34,333 nt of DNA, taken from contig DBWM01000053.1 in the NCBI GenBank assembly GCA_002309015.1, positions 1 through 34,333 of the forward strand, given 5' to 3'. The stretch comes from Myxococcales bacterium UBA1238 (GTDB lineage Bacteria; Myxococcota_A; Bradymonadia; UBA7976; UBA1532). Shown in pieces: positions 22,933 through 30,901 of the stretch. Within the stretch, counting starts at the first letter, position 1. Each line of letters starts with the position of its first letter. Made by a program: the position numbers and the translations under genes. The notes under the pieces were generated by a model, which worked only from the letters and a program-made list of their open reading frames with translations, ran no database searches and was not told the origin of the DNA.

Positions 22933-24357
22933 ATGAAGCAGATCATCAAAAAATGGGGGATATGGGGAGCGGGGCTCATGCTTTGGGCCTGCACGCCGAA
23001 TCCCGCATCTGAGTCAAAAAGACCATCACCCGATGAAAAAGCGTCGGTCTCACCTTCAGACGCAAAGGATCAGGCCTCTGGTGTCAAGGTTAAGGCCTCG
23101 CCCAAAGAGGATCCGGCTTTCACGCTCAAAAAGCTGGATACCACAACTTCCCGGGTGATCTTCGAGGATGTCATCTGTGAACGGCCGTCGGAGCAGGGAT
23201 CGACCGGTGACTGGGCAGAAGGGAACTTCCGCCTGGGCATGCGTCTGCTCTCTCTTTTGCCCGGCAACGCTGCGTTTTCACCCTGGTCTGCCGAACAGGC
23301 GATGGAGAGGGTACTGATAGGGACCTGCGGTTCGCTCTATACCGAAATCTGTCAGGCCATGCAGATGCCTGTGCTGGGCAATCTTTTAACCTTGGGTCAA
23401 AAGATGGAGGAGGCTCTTCAGGTTCAGGCGCAGGAGAGTCCCCTGAAGACGATGCATCAGTTATGGGTATCAGACCACATCGATCTGCGCTTACAGTTTA
23501 TAGAGCAATTTGAACAGCGATTTGGGCAACCCATTTATCGGGCATCCTTTAGGGATGAAGCGCAAACGGTGTTACAGCGCATCAACCATGAGGCCTCTCA
23601 GATCACGCAAGGGCATGTCTCTGAGCTGCTTGGGCCAATCGAACCTGAAACCTCGGCTCTGCTCATCGATACCCTTCATTTTTCGGCACCATGGGCAGAG
23701 GACGTGCAATTTTTTGAGTCCGAAGAACGCCCATTTGAGACGCCCAAAGGCCCAACGCTTGTATCGATGATGCATCTTCTGGGGCCGGTTCAGCAGCTCG
23801 AAATCGATGAGACAACGTTGATTCGGTTACCGCTGGCCGATGATTACGCCTTCATTCTGGTTTTGCCCAAACTGAAGAAGGGGGAGGACGGCGAATCGAT
23901 GCTCAGGCGCATCGGACAGGTGATTTCAAGGCAAAATTTAGGTGAGCTGAAGAACGCCAAAAAGGTGAACCTGGATTTATGGATGCCCAAACTGCGAGCC
24001 GCATCCAGCTTGTCGCTGATGTCGCCTTTGCGCAAATTAGGCATGAACACGATCTTTGGAAACCGCCTGCTCGATCAGCCCTTAAATTTTCAGGCCATGA
24101 CCGGTGAGCAGAAAGAGACCGACTCTGCCGAAGCAAAGAACGTGCAATTGCGCGACCTGATGCAAAAGTTCGAGATCACGGTTAATGAATGGGGTGCAGG
24201 CGGTTCAGCTGAGCATTCGTCTGGAACGGATCAAAAGGCGCAGAAGCGCGATCTGAAAAATGCGCAGAGCCTTTCGATCGATCATCCATTCTTTTATTGC
24301 CTTTGGTCAGAAAAGCTGCAAACCCCGATTTTGGTGGGGCGCATGATTAAGCCCTAA
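22933..24357 (+). CDS. Serpin-like lipoprotein 3 (degenerate hinge)
   Basis: 474 aa. Lipoprotein signal MKQIIKKWGIWGAGLMLWAC (Cys20) plus a Ser/Pro/Lys linker. Serpin blocks are recognisable: NAAFSPWSAEQAMERVL, SALLIDTLHFSAPW in place of NALYFKxxW, LPLADDYAFILVLPKL, WMPKLRAASSLSL, and the final DHPFFYCLW. The hinge reads VNEWGAGGSAEHSSGTDQKAQK (residues 417 on): Glu and Gly positions remain, but the following Ala run is interrupted, so inhibition is doubtful. Located 46 nt after serpin 2 on the same strand, so probably cotranscribed. Together the three genes look like a local duplication in which one copy kept the inhibitory mechanism and two drifted. Confidence 0.82.
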   Translation: MKQIIKKWGIWGAGLMLWACTPNPASESKRPSPDEKASVSPSDAKDQASGVKVKASPKEDPAFTLKKLDTTTSRVIFEDVICERPSEQGSTGDWAEGNFRLGMRLLSLLPGNAAFSPWSAEQAMERVLIGTCGSLYTEICQAMQMPVLGNLLTLGQKMEEALQVQAQESPLKTMHQLWVSDHIDLRLQFIEQFEQRFGQPIYRASFRDEAQTVLQRINHEASQITQGHVSELLGPIEPETSALLIDTLHFSAPWAEDVQFFESEERPFETPKGPTLVSMMHLLGPVQQLEIDETTLIRLPLADDYAFILVLPKLKKGEDGESMLRRIGQVISRQNLGELKNAKKVNLDLWMPKLRAASSLSLMSPLRKLGMNTIFGNRLLDQPLNFQAMTGEQKETDSAEAKNVQLRDLMQKFEITVNEWGAGGSAEHSSGTDQKAQKRDLKNAQSLSIDHPFFYCLWSEKLQTPILVGRMIKP

Positions 24358-24530
24358 CCGGCTTTGATGAAGACAAGGACGATCGATGAACCCGCAATGG
24401 CAACTTGGCGCCTCGACATGCTCGTTCTATGAGCCATGAAAGCGGGAACAATGATTTTGAATCGGCGGATCCGAAAAGGAATCATGAAAAATCCGTGATT
24501 GCGGCATCGGTTTTCTGAGTAAAAAACATG

Positions 24531-24559
24531 GGTGATCCATGATTTGAACATGGATCACC
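24531..24559. promoter_or_regulatory. Palindrome with GATCCAT-N9-ATGGATC core, copy 2
   Basis: Perfect 11-bp arms GGTGATCCATG / CATGGATCACC around ATTTGAA, in the 567-nt gap between serpin 3 and the gene at 24925. There is no T-run after it, so it is not a standard terminator. The core matches the palindromes at 21408-21430 and 28101-28123. The remainder of the gap (24358-24530, 24560-24823) shows nothing I recognise. Confidence 0.6.
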
Positions 24560-24823
24560 TGATTGAAAATCTTTGATCGCCTGTTGTGCAAACACAGGCA
24601 AAGGTTCTTTGAAAAACAGACTGTTCGAGTTTGAATCACAGACAAACTTTGGATGAAAGAGCGGCTGTCTTTGCTTTATCCATGGATCAACTTTGCATGG
24701 CGAAAAGCTGAACGTTTTTTGGGGCATAGGCGACTCAAAAATCGGCAGGAATGGGTCCAAAGAAAAGAGAAGATCATGCAGGTTTTTTTCATGCTTCGTT
24801 CTTGTCTTTGCTATGGGCCTGGA

Positions 24824-24877
24824 GTAAACTTTTCAAAGTTTTACGTTGGGTTGTGCAAAGTTTTACGTTGGCTTGAA
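24824..24877 (+). repeat. 22-bp-period repeats upstream of the gene at 24925
   Basis: Two units starting CAAAGTTTTACGTTGG at 24834 and 24856 are exactly 22 bp apart. The first overlaps a near-perfect inverted repeat GTAAACTTT-TC-AAAGTTTTAC (24824-24844). The period is two helical turns, as expected for side-by-side protein sites on one DNA face. Related 22-bp units follow the gene at 25512-25577. Confidence 0.7.
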
Positions 24878-24924
24878 CATTGCGCAACCTCGTCCTTTAC
24901 CCCGCTTGTCGAAAGGATCTCCTT

Positions 24925-25425
24925 ATGCCGGATCAGCTGAACGATAGCCTGACGCCTGAAGAGATTGAAGAGATTACGGGTTATTTAGACCGCATCTCTT
25001 CCATTCTGGTAGCCAAGGGCAAAGCCCTTTCATCCGAAGAACGCATTAAATTGCCCAAAGCGCGCAAGGGGTTCGAGAAGTACCTCGTTATGCTCCTGGC
25101 GATCGCCCGTGAATCCAACGTCGATCTTAAGATGCATCCCATCGATGGACTGATGACCGACGTACAGTTGCAGCAAGGCCTGACCGTCATCAACCAGCGT
25201 TTAAAGGGTCTTTCAACCCTTTCAAACGATACGATCTCCCTTGCCAACTCCGAAGCCTGGCAGGCCTTCCTGGATTATTACGGCGTTTTGAATGCCATGG
25301 GCGTCCATGATCCCAACATCTCCGGCCGCATGAAGCCCATCGTCCAGTTCATGTCGATCAATCAGCGCAAGAAGGGCAAGGAAGAAGATCTCGAAGACGT
25401 CGATATCGATCTTCCCAAAGAGTGA
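24925..25425 (+). CDS. Small helical protein of unknown function, flanked by 22-bp repeats
   Basis: 166 aa, soluble, all-helical, with an acidic C-terminal tail (KKGKEEDLEDVDIDLPKE). The ATG at 24925 is chosen over an upstream TTG (24880) because AAAGGA lies 7 nt before it. The pattern, with ERIKLPKARKGFEKYLVMLLAIA and NDTISLANSEAWQAFLDYYGVL, resembles a multi-copy family of 160-175 aa helical proteins I associate with Bacteroidota and other anaerobes; I know no function. Like the DUF6261-like genes at 7709 and 11773, it is preceded by regularly spaced repeats, here of 22 bp. It may be a distant relative or share the same way of life; the sequence alone does not settle that. Confidence 0.7.
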   Translation: MPDQLNDSLTPEEIEEITGYLDRISSILVAKGKALSSEERIKLPKARKGFEKYLVMLLAIARESNVDLKMHPIDGLMTDVQLQQGLTVINQRLKGLSTLSNDTISLANSEAWQAFLDYYGVLNAMGVHDPNISGRMKPIVQFMSINQRKKGKEEDLEDVDIDLPKE

Positions 25426-25511
25426 GACCCTTACTGCCTGTTTTTGCCTGCCTCTGGCCCTCGCCGCTTAAAGTTCCTCTCTCGTTTCTCCATCGCTCTT
25501 CGTTACCGCGC

Positions 25512-25577
25512 CAAAGTTGCACCCTGTCCGGGACAGAGTTGTACCCAGTTTGGATCAAAGTTATACTTTCTCTTACA
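25512..25577 (+). repeat. Three degenerate 22-bp units downstream of the gene at 24925
   Basis: Units starting CAAAGTTGCACC (25512), CAGAGTTGTACC (25534) and CAAAGTTATACT (25556) are exactly 22 bp apart, sharing CARAGTTRYACY. A reversed half-match, GTACAAACTTT, follows at about 25603-25613. They resemble the units at 24834-24877 in both the CAAAGTT start and the period. The rest of the 333-nt gap (25426-25758) holds only the terminator at 25683-25728. Confidence 0.65.
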
Positions 25578-25682
25578 AAAGAGCATCTGTGACGGCAAGT
25601 TGGTACAAACTTTATACAAAAAAGTCGGGCTTTGTTTTTGACAAGGTATCGGCCTGGCGGAGCAGGGTGGGGCGATAGAGGC

Positions 25683-25728
25683 AAAAAAAAGGGCCCCTTA
25701 CATGCGAATCCACATGCGGTGGGGCCCC
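25683..25728 (-). terminator. Rho-independent terminator of the HsdS-like gene
   Basis: On the minus strand GGGCCCC (25727-25721) pairs with GGGGCCC (25697-25691), with an inner CATG/CATG pairing around an 8-nt loop, followed directly by eight T (25690-25683). It lies 31 nt after the stop of the gene ending at 25759. Confidence 0.9.
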
Positions 25729-25758
25729 ATTTGCTTGAGGGATTTCTGATGAGGGTGC

Positions 25759-26229
25759 TTAGGCCTCTTTCTCTTCACTTTTGGCCGCCTTTTCTGCGGC
25801 GATCCGCTCAGCCTCCTCTTTGGCAAGGCGGATTTGATCCTCCAGCGGCGGGAGCGAGACTTCGACGGGCTCAAGCGCTTCAAGGCGTACCCTTGGCAGG
25901 ATCTTACCCGTAGCGATGGTCTTAAAATCCATCTTCGAGAGCTGCTGTGCGAGATACAGAGGATCGGCCAGCTCGTTGGTCTCGGCGATGAAGAGATGCT
26001 CGGTCACGTAAGCTGCGCCCTCGTATAGCACGGCGTTGTCGCTGGGCATCGGGCGACCGTTGATGAGGCAGCATTTGCCTTCGAAGTTCTTACGCTTGCA
26101 GTAACCCGAAATGCCGCGCGCGTTTAAAACAGGGTAAGGACCCTCATTCTCGATCTCTTCCTCTTCGATGGGATCGCCCTGAACCAGGCGCTTGCAGACG
26201 TCTTTTAATTTATAGGTGGTGAATTCCAT
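25759..26229 (-). CDS. Orphan half-size HsdS-like protein (single target-recognition domain)
   Basis: 156 aa. It resembles one target-recognition domain plus the start of the spacer helix of a type I restriction specificity subunit: YKLKDVCKRL, GPYPVLNARGISGYCKRKNFEGKCCLINGRPMP, AYVTEHLFIAE, and FKTIATGKILPRVRLEALEPVEVSLPPLEDQ, the usual 'i.lP.le.Q' end. The protein then ends in a highly charged helix (EEAERIAAEKAAKSEEKEA). A full HsdS has two such domains and is encoded with hsdM and hsdR; neither is here, and the gene has its own ribosome site (GGGGAG) and a strong terminator. It may be a dimerising half-subunit, or a domain used for another DNA-binding purpose. SpoIID gene is upstream on the same strand. 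Confidence 0.8.
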   Translation of the reverse strand: MEFTTYKLKDVCKRLVQGDPIEEEEIENEGPYPVLNARGISGYCKRKNFEGKCCLINGRPMPSDNAVLYEGAAYVTEHLFIAETNELADPLYLAQQLSKMDFKTIATGKILPRVRLEALEPVEVSLPPLEDQIRLAKEEAERIAAEKAAKSEEKEA

Positions 26230-26353
26230 TTTGACTCCCCGGCCATCTTCAGCTTAAAGCTGCTTCGTTTGCGCCTTTATGAGCGAGTTTGGCGCGTTTG
26301 ACCAGAGTCTTTTTTAAAGGAGGGTTGCCCTTTTTTAAAGGCTTTGTGAAACC

Positions 26354-27940
26354 TTACCAAAGCTTTCGGAGGGTGGTGCCCTGGTAATAATGGCTCAGAA
26401 TCTGGCGATAGGTGAATCCGGCCTGAGCCATGCCGATGGCGCCATGCTGACAGAGTCCGACTCCGTGCCCAAAACCGCCGCCTTGAATCACGAACTGGGG
26501 TCCCTGCTGCTTGACCTGCCAGAGACTGCTCTTTAAACGCCCCAGGATCCTTTGGTTGAGAGTCTGTCCCTCTGCGGTGACCTGACCTTCGGGGCCTACG
26601 TAGCGCGCCTGATCGACCCGGCCGCTTTGGGTTCTGTGCGCCACCTGAATCTGGGTCACTGTCGAGAGCTTCGAAGCTTCCTTAGGCAGAGCCCGTTTGA
26701 GGTTCTGCAGCAGCTGATCGGCCGAAATCGACTTCTCCCAGCGATAATCCCCAAAGCGCATTCCACTCTTTGCGCAATATGCGCCCGTCTTATGCGCAAG
26801 CATCATCCCAACGCCCACAGCGGCCCCCAGACCGCCATCGGGAATCGATTGCAGCGCGCTGTCGCCAATCTTCCACAATGAAAGCGAGCTCTCCAGTTGG
26901 CCACCGCAGGATGAATGGTACACGGTGTTTGTAGGCCCTGACTTTTGAAACAACACCTCGCCACGGGTTTCGCGAACCGCCCGATCGATGAGCGGCGAAC
27001 CAGTGTTCTGACCGTTGTAAACCTGGCAATGGGCCGTTGCACAAAGGGAATAGGGCTCGCCTCTGTGGCGTGTCCCCATCTTCGAGATGAGCAGACCGCG
27101 TGCCGCAACCGCCTGGGCCTTGAGCGCCTCCAGGGGTGCGTCCGGATAAATCTCGGAAGGAACTACACCCGCAATGAGAAGCTCTGCGCTGATTTGATTG
27201 ACCACCTCAAGCTGGCCCGTAGGTCCACTGAGGAACAGCAAATCTCCACGGTCGTAGCGCTCATCGCGCTTGTCTCCCTTCACCTTGATCAGGGTCTCCA
27301 GATCCAATGCCCGGACTGTGAGCAAATCCTGAACCGAGAAAGTCAAATCGCCGGTCGTACTCTGCGCTGTGATGATGCCGCCGGGGTGCTTTTGAACGTC
27401 TTCGTAAACGTGATCCTTGGTGCCAAAGCGTTTGATCGCCTTTCGCTCTGCCTGCGCGCGGGTCTTGCTCTCTCCCGTGACTAAGGTATAAGACCTTGCG
27501 TCGAAGGCGTAACCGGCAAAACCGATTAAGGCACCGGCCTCAAAAATACGGGCATCGGGTGTTTTTTGCTTGGTGAATTCCAGAACCGAGATGGCCCGAT
27601 CCAGGTTTTGGGCACCGAAATACCCTAATTGAACAAAAAACCGGGATTTTTGGGGCCTGAATGAGCTCAGGGTGATCGCAATCTCGGTGTTCGGCGGCAC
27701 TTCCATCCGCTGATGATCGCCTAAAAGTTCGATGGGCCCGTCCGCAGAGATCACCACTCGTTTGACCTTGCTCATGAGGCCTATGGTAATCCAGGGTTCT
27801 CCGTTGCGGTCAAAATATTGCCGATCCGCGTAAAGCTCTTCAACATCGATCATGGTCGGATCCATGGGCTCCGCAGCATATAAGGACGAAGTCCATAAAG
27901 TGGATCCGGCAAGAAGTAAACAAAGTACAAGTAAAACCAT
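26354..27940 (-). CDS. SpoIID/LytB-domain peptidoglycan lytic protein
   Basis: 528 aa from an ATG at 27940 that begins a clean signal peptide (MVLLVLCLLLAGSTLWTSSLYA). The C-terminal half is the SpoIID domain: GVVPSEIYPDAPLEALKAQAVAARGL (conserved Glu of the lytic transglycosylase), HCQVYNGQ, VYHSSCGGQLES, and the terminal GHGVGLCQHGAIGMAQAGFTYRQIL. SpoIID-type enzymes cleave denuded glycan strands; in non-sporulating Gram-negatives (LytB/amidase-enhancer-like) they act in the periplasm during envelope remodelling. The N-terminal half is a beta-rich region found with such proteins. The start is uncertain: no good Shine-Dalgarno is seen, and the frame remains open to 28162 through TTG codons (e.g. 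27979, giving a more basic n-region). Confidence 0.87.
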   Translation of the reverse strand: MVLLVLCLLLAGSTLWTSSLYAAEPMDPTMIDVEELYADRQYFDRNGEPWITIGLMSKVKRVVISADGPIELLGDHQRMEVPPNTEIAITLSSFRPQKSRFFVQLGYFGAQNLDRAISVLEFTKQKTPDARIFEAGALIGFAGYAFDARSYTLVTGESKTRAQAERKAIKRFGTKDHVYEDVQKHPGGIITAQSTTGDLTFSVQDLLTVRALDLETLIKVKGDKRDERYDRGDLLFLSGPTGQLEVVNQISAELLIAGVVPSEIYPDAPLEALKAQAVAARGLLISKMGTRHRGEPYSLCATAHCQVYNGQNTGSPLIDRAVRETRGEVLFQKSGPTNTVYHSSCGGQLESSLSLWKIGDSALQSIPDGGLGAAVGVGMMLAHKTGAYCAKSGMRFGDYRWEKSISADQLLQNLKRALPKEASKLSTVTQIQVAHRTQSGRVDQARYVGPEGQVTAEGQTLNQRILGRLKSSLWQVKQQGPQFVIQGGGFGHGVGLCQHGAIGMAQAGFTYRQILSHYYQGTTLRKLW

Positions 27941-28100
27941 AACGCGGCCTAACTTGCCAAAGCTTTTGATGGAACGCAAATTTTTGAACAGAACGTTCAA
28001 GAGCGCCTGTGAGACGTTCTGAAACAATGCAAAGTTTGCCCGGGGGCGGGCGGAATAGATTTTTCCTGAAAATACAGCTCGACTGCCATCGGCCATAGAG

Positions 28101-28123
28101 GATCCATATTCAAAACATGGATC
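28101..28123. promoter_or_regulatory. Palindrome GATCCAT-N9-ATGGATC, copy 3
   Basis: GATCCAT (28101-28107) and ATGGATC (28117-28123) around ATTCAAAAC, 161 nt upstream of the SpoIID-domain gene's likely start. Exact core and spacing of the copies at 21408-21430 and 24534-24556. The gene desert 27941-28432 also holds the inverted repeats at 28273-28354. Confidence 0.6.
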
Positions 28124-28272
28124 GATCATGATTAAACGATGGAATGTCGGTGATTCAGACAAGAACAGTCTCTGTTTTTTGAATTGAATCCCGATGAAAA
28201 TGGAATCGATGAACCGCCATCTGCAAAAGAAGATCGCTTTTTGGTGAAGAGTCGATCCGATTTTTTAAAATC

Positions 28273-28354
28273 ATTCATCTGAGATGAATAAAAAGATCAT
28301 CTCTGTTGAAAAATCGATCAACAATGCTTTAAACAGGGATAGACTCTGTTTAAA
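28273..28354. promoter_or_regulatory. Two inverted repeats upstream of hemW-like gene
   Basis: ATTCATC-TGA-GATGAAT (28273-28289) and TTTAAACAG-N9-CTGTTTAAA (28328-28336 / 28346-28354) are both perfect. The second has 9-bp arms and the same 9-nt spacing as the GATCCAT palindromes, and lies about 80 nt before the start at 28433. Either could be an operator; neither has a T-run that would make it a plain terminator. Confidence 0.5.
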
Positions 28355-28432
28355 ACAAACCTGCTCCTTTAAAAAAGAAGAACGAACGAAAGCTTCAGAT
28401 TTGTTGACCCTTAACCCGAACATCATTGCTCC

Positions 28433-29629
28433 ATGAAACGCTGGCCTACATCCAAAGATCTGGGTATCTATGTCCATTTTCCATTCTGCAGGCGGCGATG
28501 CCCTTACTGTGATTTTAACGTCTACAGGCGAGAGACGATCCCTCATGCTGAATACTGCAAGCTCATTTTAAAAGAGCTCGATCTGAGGATGCCGCTTTTA
28601 AAGCGCTATGGCGTGGATCAGTCTCCCGTAAGCATTTATTTTGGAGGAGGCTCTCCCGGACTCTGGGATCCCGTCGCAATCTTTTTCATCGTCCTTGGAA
28701 TTAAAAGGAGACTGGGATTACCCAAAGATGCCGAGGTTACCCTTGAATTCAATCCGGAGGATACCCGGAAAGACCTGCTCTTTTCCTTTTTACTCGTAGG
28801 AGTCAATCGACTCTCTCTCGGTACCCAGTCGTTCAGAGACAAAGCCCTTTCGGCATTGGGTCGCCACCATGACGCAAAGATGAATCGATTCTGTCTGGAT
28901 GCCGTTCTCGATGTGGGCTACACAGACGTCAACGTAGATCTGATTTGGGGCATGGCTGGCGAAACCCTGGATGGACTCTCATATGATCTCAGAACGGCCT
29001 GCTCGCATCCTGCGGTGACCCATGTTTCTACCTACGAGCTCTCCATTGAAGAAAATACACCCTTTGGGCAAAGAGCAAAGCAGGGCGAAACGCTTCAGGT
29101 CGATGAAGAGACGCGCATTCAAATGGACGCTCTGATTCAAAAAGAGTTAACCAAGCATCGCTTTAACCCCTACGAAGTCTCGAACGCAGCCAAACCGGGA
29201 TACCATTCCGTCCATAATGCCCTCTATTGGGAGATGGGCCATTATCTGGGCCTGGGGGCCGGAGCCTGCGGCTTTATTCACGGGACCTCACCCGAAGAGA
29301 TCTACTGCGGCGTTCGCACCGAGAATCCAAAGACGCCGGAAGCCTACGCGCAGTTCGTCAACGATGGCTTAAAGGGCGAGACTCTGCAGGAGATCGACGC
29401 GCTTTCGTACCTCAAGGAATCGATCATGGTGGGTCTGCGGCTCAAAAAGGGCTTTACTCTGCCCAAACCCTGGTTCAACTTACTGAAACCCAGGATGATG
29501 CAGATGGTTCAGGATGGATTGCTCGTTTGCGATGAAGAGCTCGGCCTTGTCAAAACCACCGATCAGGGCCGCCTCATTTTAAACCAGGTCATCCTGCGCC
29601 TTTGGGATGCCTTACCAGAAGCTTTCTGA
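28433..29629 (+). CDS. hemW: HemW-like radical SAM protein (heme chaperone / CPO-like)
   Basis: 398 aa, normal for HemW. The radical SAM cluster motif CRRRCPYCDF supplies Cys19, Cys23 and Cys26 (CX3CX2C, preceded by YVHFPFC as in the HemN/HemW family). Further hallmarks: IYFGGGSPGLWDP, EVTLEFNPED, VNRLSLGTQSF, VDLIWGMAGET, and the HemW_C-like end. HemW, once annotated as an oxygen-independent coproporphyrinogen oxidase, binds heme and delivers it to respiratory enzymes; true HemN has a different N-terminus and an extra Cys after the cluster. Cytosolic. The Shine-Dalgarno is weak. 71 nt separate it from the endopeptidase gene downstream. Confidence 0.9.
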   Translation: MKRWPTSKDLGIYVHFPFCRRRCPYCDFNVYRRETIPHAEYCKLILKELDLRMPLLKRYGVDQSPVSIYFGGGSPGLWDPVAIFFIVLGIKRRLGLPKDAEVTLEFNPEDTRKDLLFSFLLVGVNRLSLGTQSFRDKALSALGRHHDAKMNRFCLDAVLDVGYTDVNVDLIWGMAGETLDGLSYDLRTACSHPAVTHVSTYELSIEENTPFGQRAKQGETLQVDEETRIQMDALIQKELTKHRFNPYEVSNAAKPGYHSVHNALYWEMGHYLGLGAGACGFIHGTSPEEIYCGVRTENPKTPEAYAQFVNDGLKGETLQEIDALSYLKESIMVGLRLKKGFTLPKPWFNLLKPRMMQMVQDGLLVCDEELGLVKTTDQGRLILNQVILRLWDALPEAF

Positions 29630-29700
29630 TACATTTTTTTTGAAAGGATTGCTCTCAGCATTCCGCTTGATCCCGCTCTCCTGTTTGAAGGATCTGTTCT

Positions 29701-30750
29701 ATGCGCGCATTTGGTCTCTCTCTCGCTCTGCTTTGTGCGATCCAGCTTTCGTCTTTGTTCAATCCCGCCTTCGCCAAAAAGGCCGCCTGCCCCGTAGCCG
29801 CTCCCTTCGATCTTCTTGGAGGGATCGCCGAAATCGGATGCACCATTGGACTCCATGCGCCCTTCATTGCAGCAGAGACGGGCCTTGAAGCATTCATGCC
29901 CTCGATTGCGAGCGGCGAAGCCCACAACGGCCATCTCCATTTTGGATTCCATCTCGAGAAAGAGCCCGGCTTTCTGCATACCCGTAACCCCAACGAATCC
30001 TATGGAACCCTCGAACTCTGGTGGGCGCTGAAGACCGCAGGGTGGAAGATTGCCCTGCAGCACCCCGGCGGTTTTGAATTCGTAGTGGGCGATATTTCAA
30101 AGGAGCAGGGCGGCAAGTTAAAGCCTCACCATTCCCATCAGCACGGAAGGGACGTCGATTTGCGCCTCTTCCAGCATGGCTTTGAACAGGTCGATGAGAC
30201 CGGGGCTTACCCATACGTGTACCCTGGCGCAGAAAACATCGACTTTGAGCGGGAATGGGCCCTCCTTGAGCATTTCTACGATACACGCTTAGCCGCAGTT
30301 GTCCTGATGGATAAGAAGCTTCAGAAGATGATTTACAATGCGATGAAGGATCGCGTTCCCGAAGAGAAGCTCTCTGCCGTCCTCTCCTATACCAAGGGCA
30401 AAAGCGAAGGATCGGGTCTGGTGAAACATGCCAAAGGCCATTACAACCATATCCACGTGCGCTTTCACGCGAGCCTTTCAAGATTGCTCGGGCTTTTGTG
30501 GGACGATGAAGCGCTCTCAAAGCTGGAACGCGAGATGGAGATCCGCCGCTATGGCCGCTTTGAGATCACCATCCAGTCCGGCGATATCCTGGGCAGCCTG
30601 GCAAGGAAGCACCATGTCACCGTGGACGATCTCCTCAAATGGAACCATCTGACCGAGAAGTCGATCCTTCACCCCGGCCAAAAGCTCTTCATCTACCAGC
30701 GCATTCAGAACGACGGTGAGATGCCGGCAGGCGAAGGATCAACACTCTAA
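29701..30750 (+). CDS. Penicillin-insensitive murein endopeptidase (MepA/M74) with C-terminal LysM
   Basis: 349 aa. A signal peptide (hydrophobic to about residue 24, AFA cleavage-like site) directs it to the periplasm. The peptidase M74/LAS fold is shown by HHSHQHGRDVD (residues 143-153, Zn-ligand His and Asp) and HYNHIHVR (247-254, third ligand). MepA cleaves DD- and LD-crosslinks of peptidoglycan. Residues about 285-335 form a LysM domain (ITIQSGDILGSLARKHHV...KWNHL...LHPGQKLFI), which anchors it to glycan; E. coli MepA lacks this domain. AAGGA precedes the ATG. It may act with the SpoIID-domain and HemW neighbours only by proximity. Confidence 0.92.
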   Translation: MRAFGLSLALLCAIQLSSLFNPAFAKKAACPVAAPFDLLGGIAEIGCTIGLHAPFIAAETGLEAFMPSIASGEAHNGHLHFGFHLEKEPGFLHTRNPNESYGTLELWWALKTAGWKIALQHPGGFEFVVGDISKEQGGKLKPHHSHQHGRDVDLRLFQHGFEQVDETGAYPYVYPGAENIDFEREWALLEHFYDTRLAAVVLMDKKLQKMIYNAMKDRVPEEKLSAVLSYTKGKSEGSGLVKHAKGHYNHIHVRFHASLSRLLGLLWDDEALSKLEREMEIRRYGRFEITIQSGDILGSLARKHHVTVDDLLKWNHLTEKSILHPGQKLFIYQRIQNDGEMPAGEGSTL

Positions 30751-30901
30751 GGGCAAAGCTCTGACGCCGGTGCAAAAAGGGTGAACGGCCGGCGGTGCTT
30801 CAGCGATCGATGGCGGGCGTTGAGTGGATGGGAGAGGCGATCTTTGGGGATCGCAGAAAAGGGCAGGGCAGAATTGAGTTTTAGGCAGCGTTCAACCGGG
30901 A

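Noticed and set aside
24653..24940. 95-aa plus-strand ORF upstream of 24925
   Set aside because: No ribosome site, runs through the 22-bp repeats and overlaps the start of the next gene in another frame.
30837..30854. Terminator between the MepA-like and kinase genes
   Set aside because: GCGATC-TTTGGG-GATCGC hairpin lacks a T-run on either strand.
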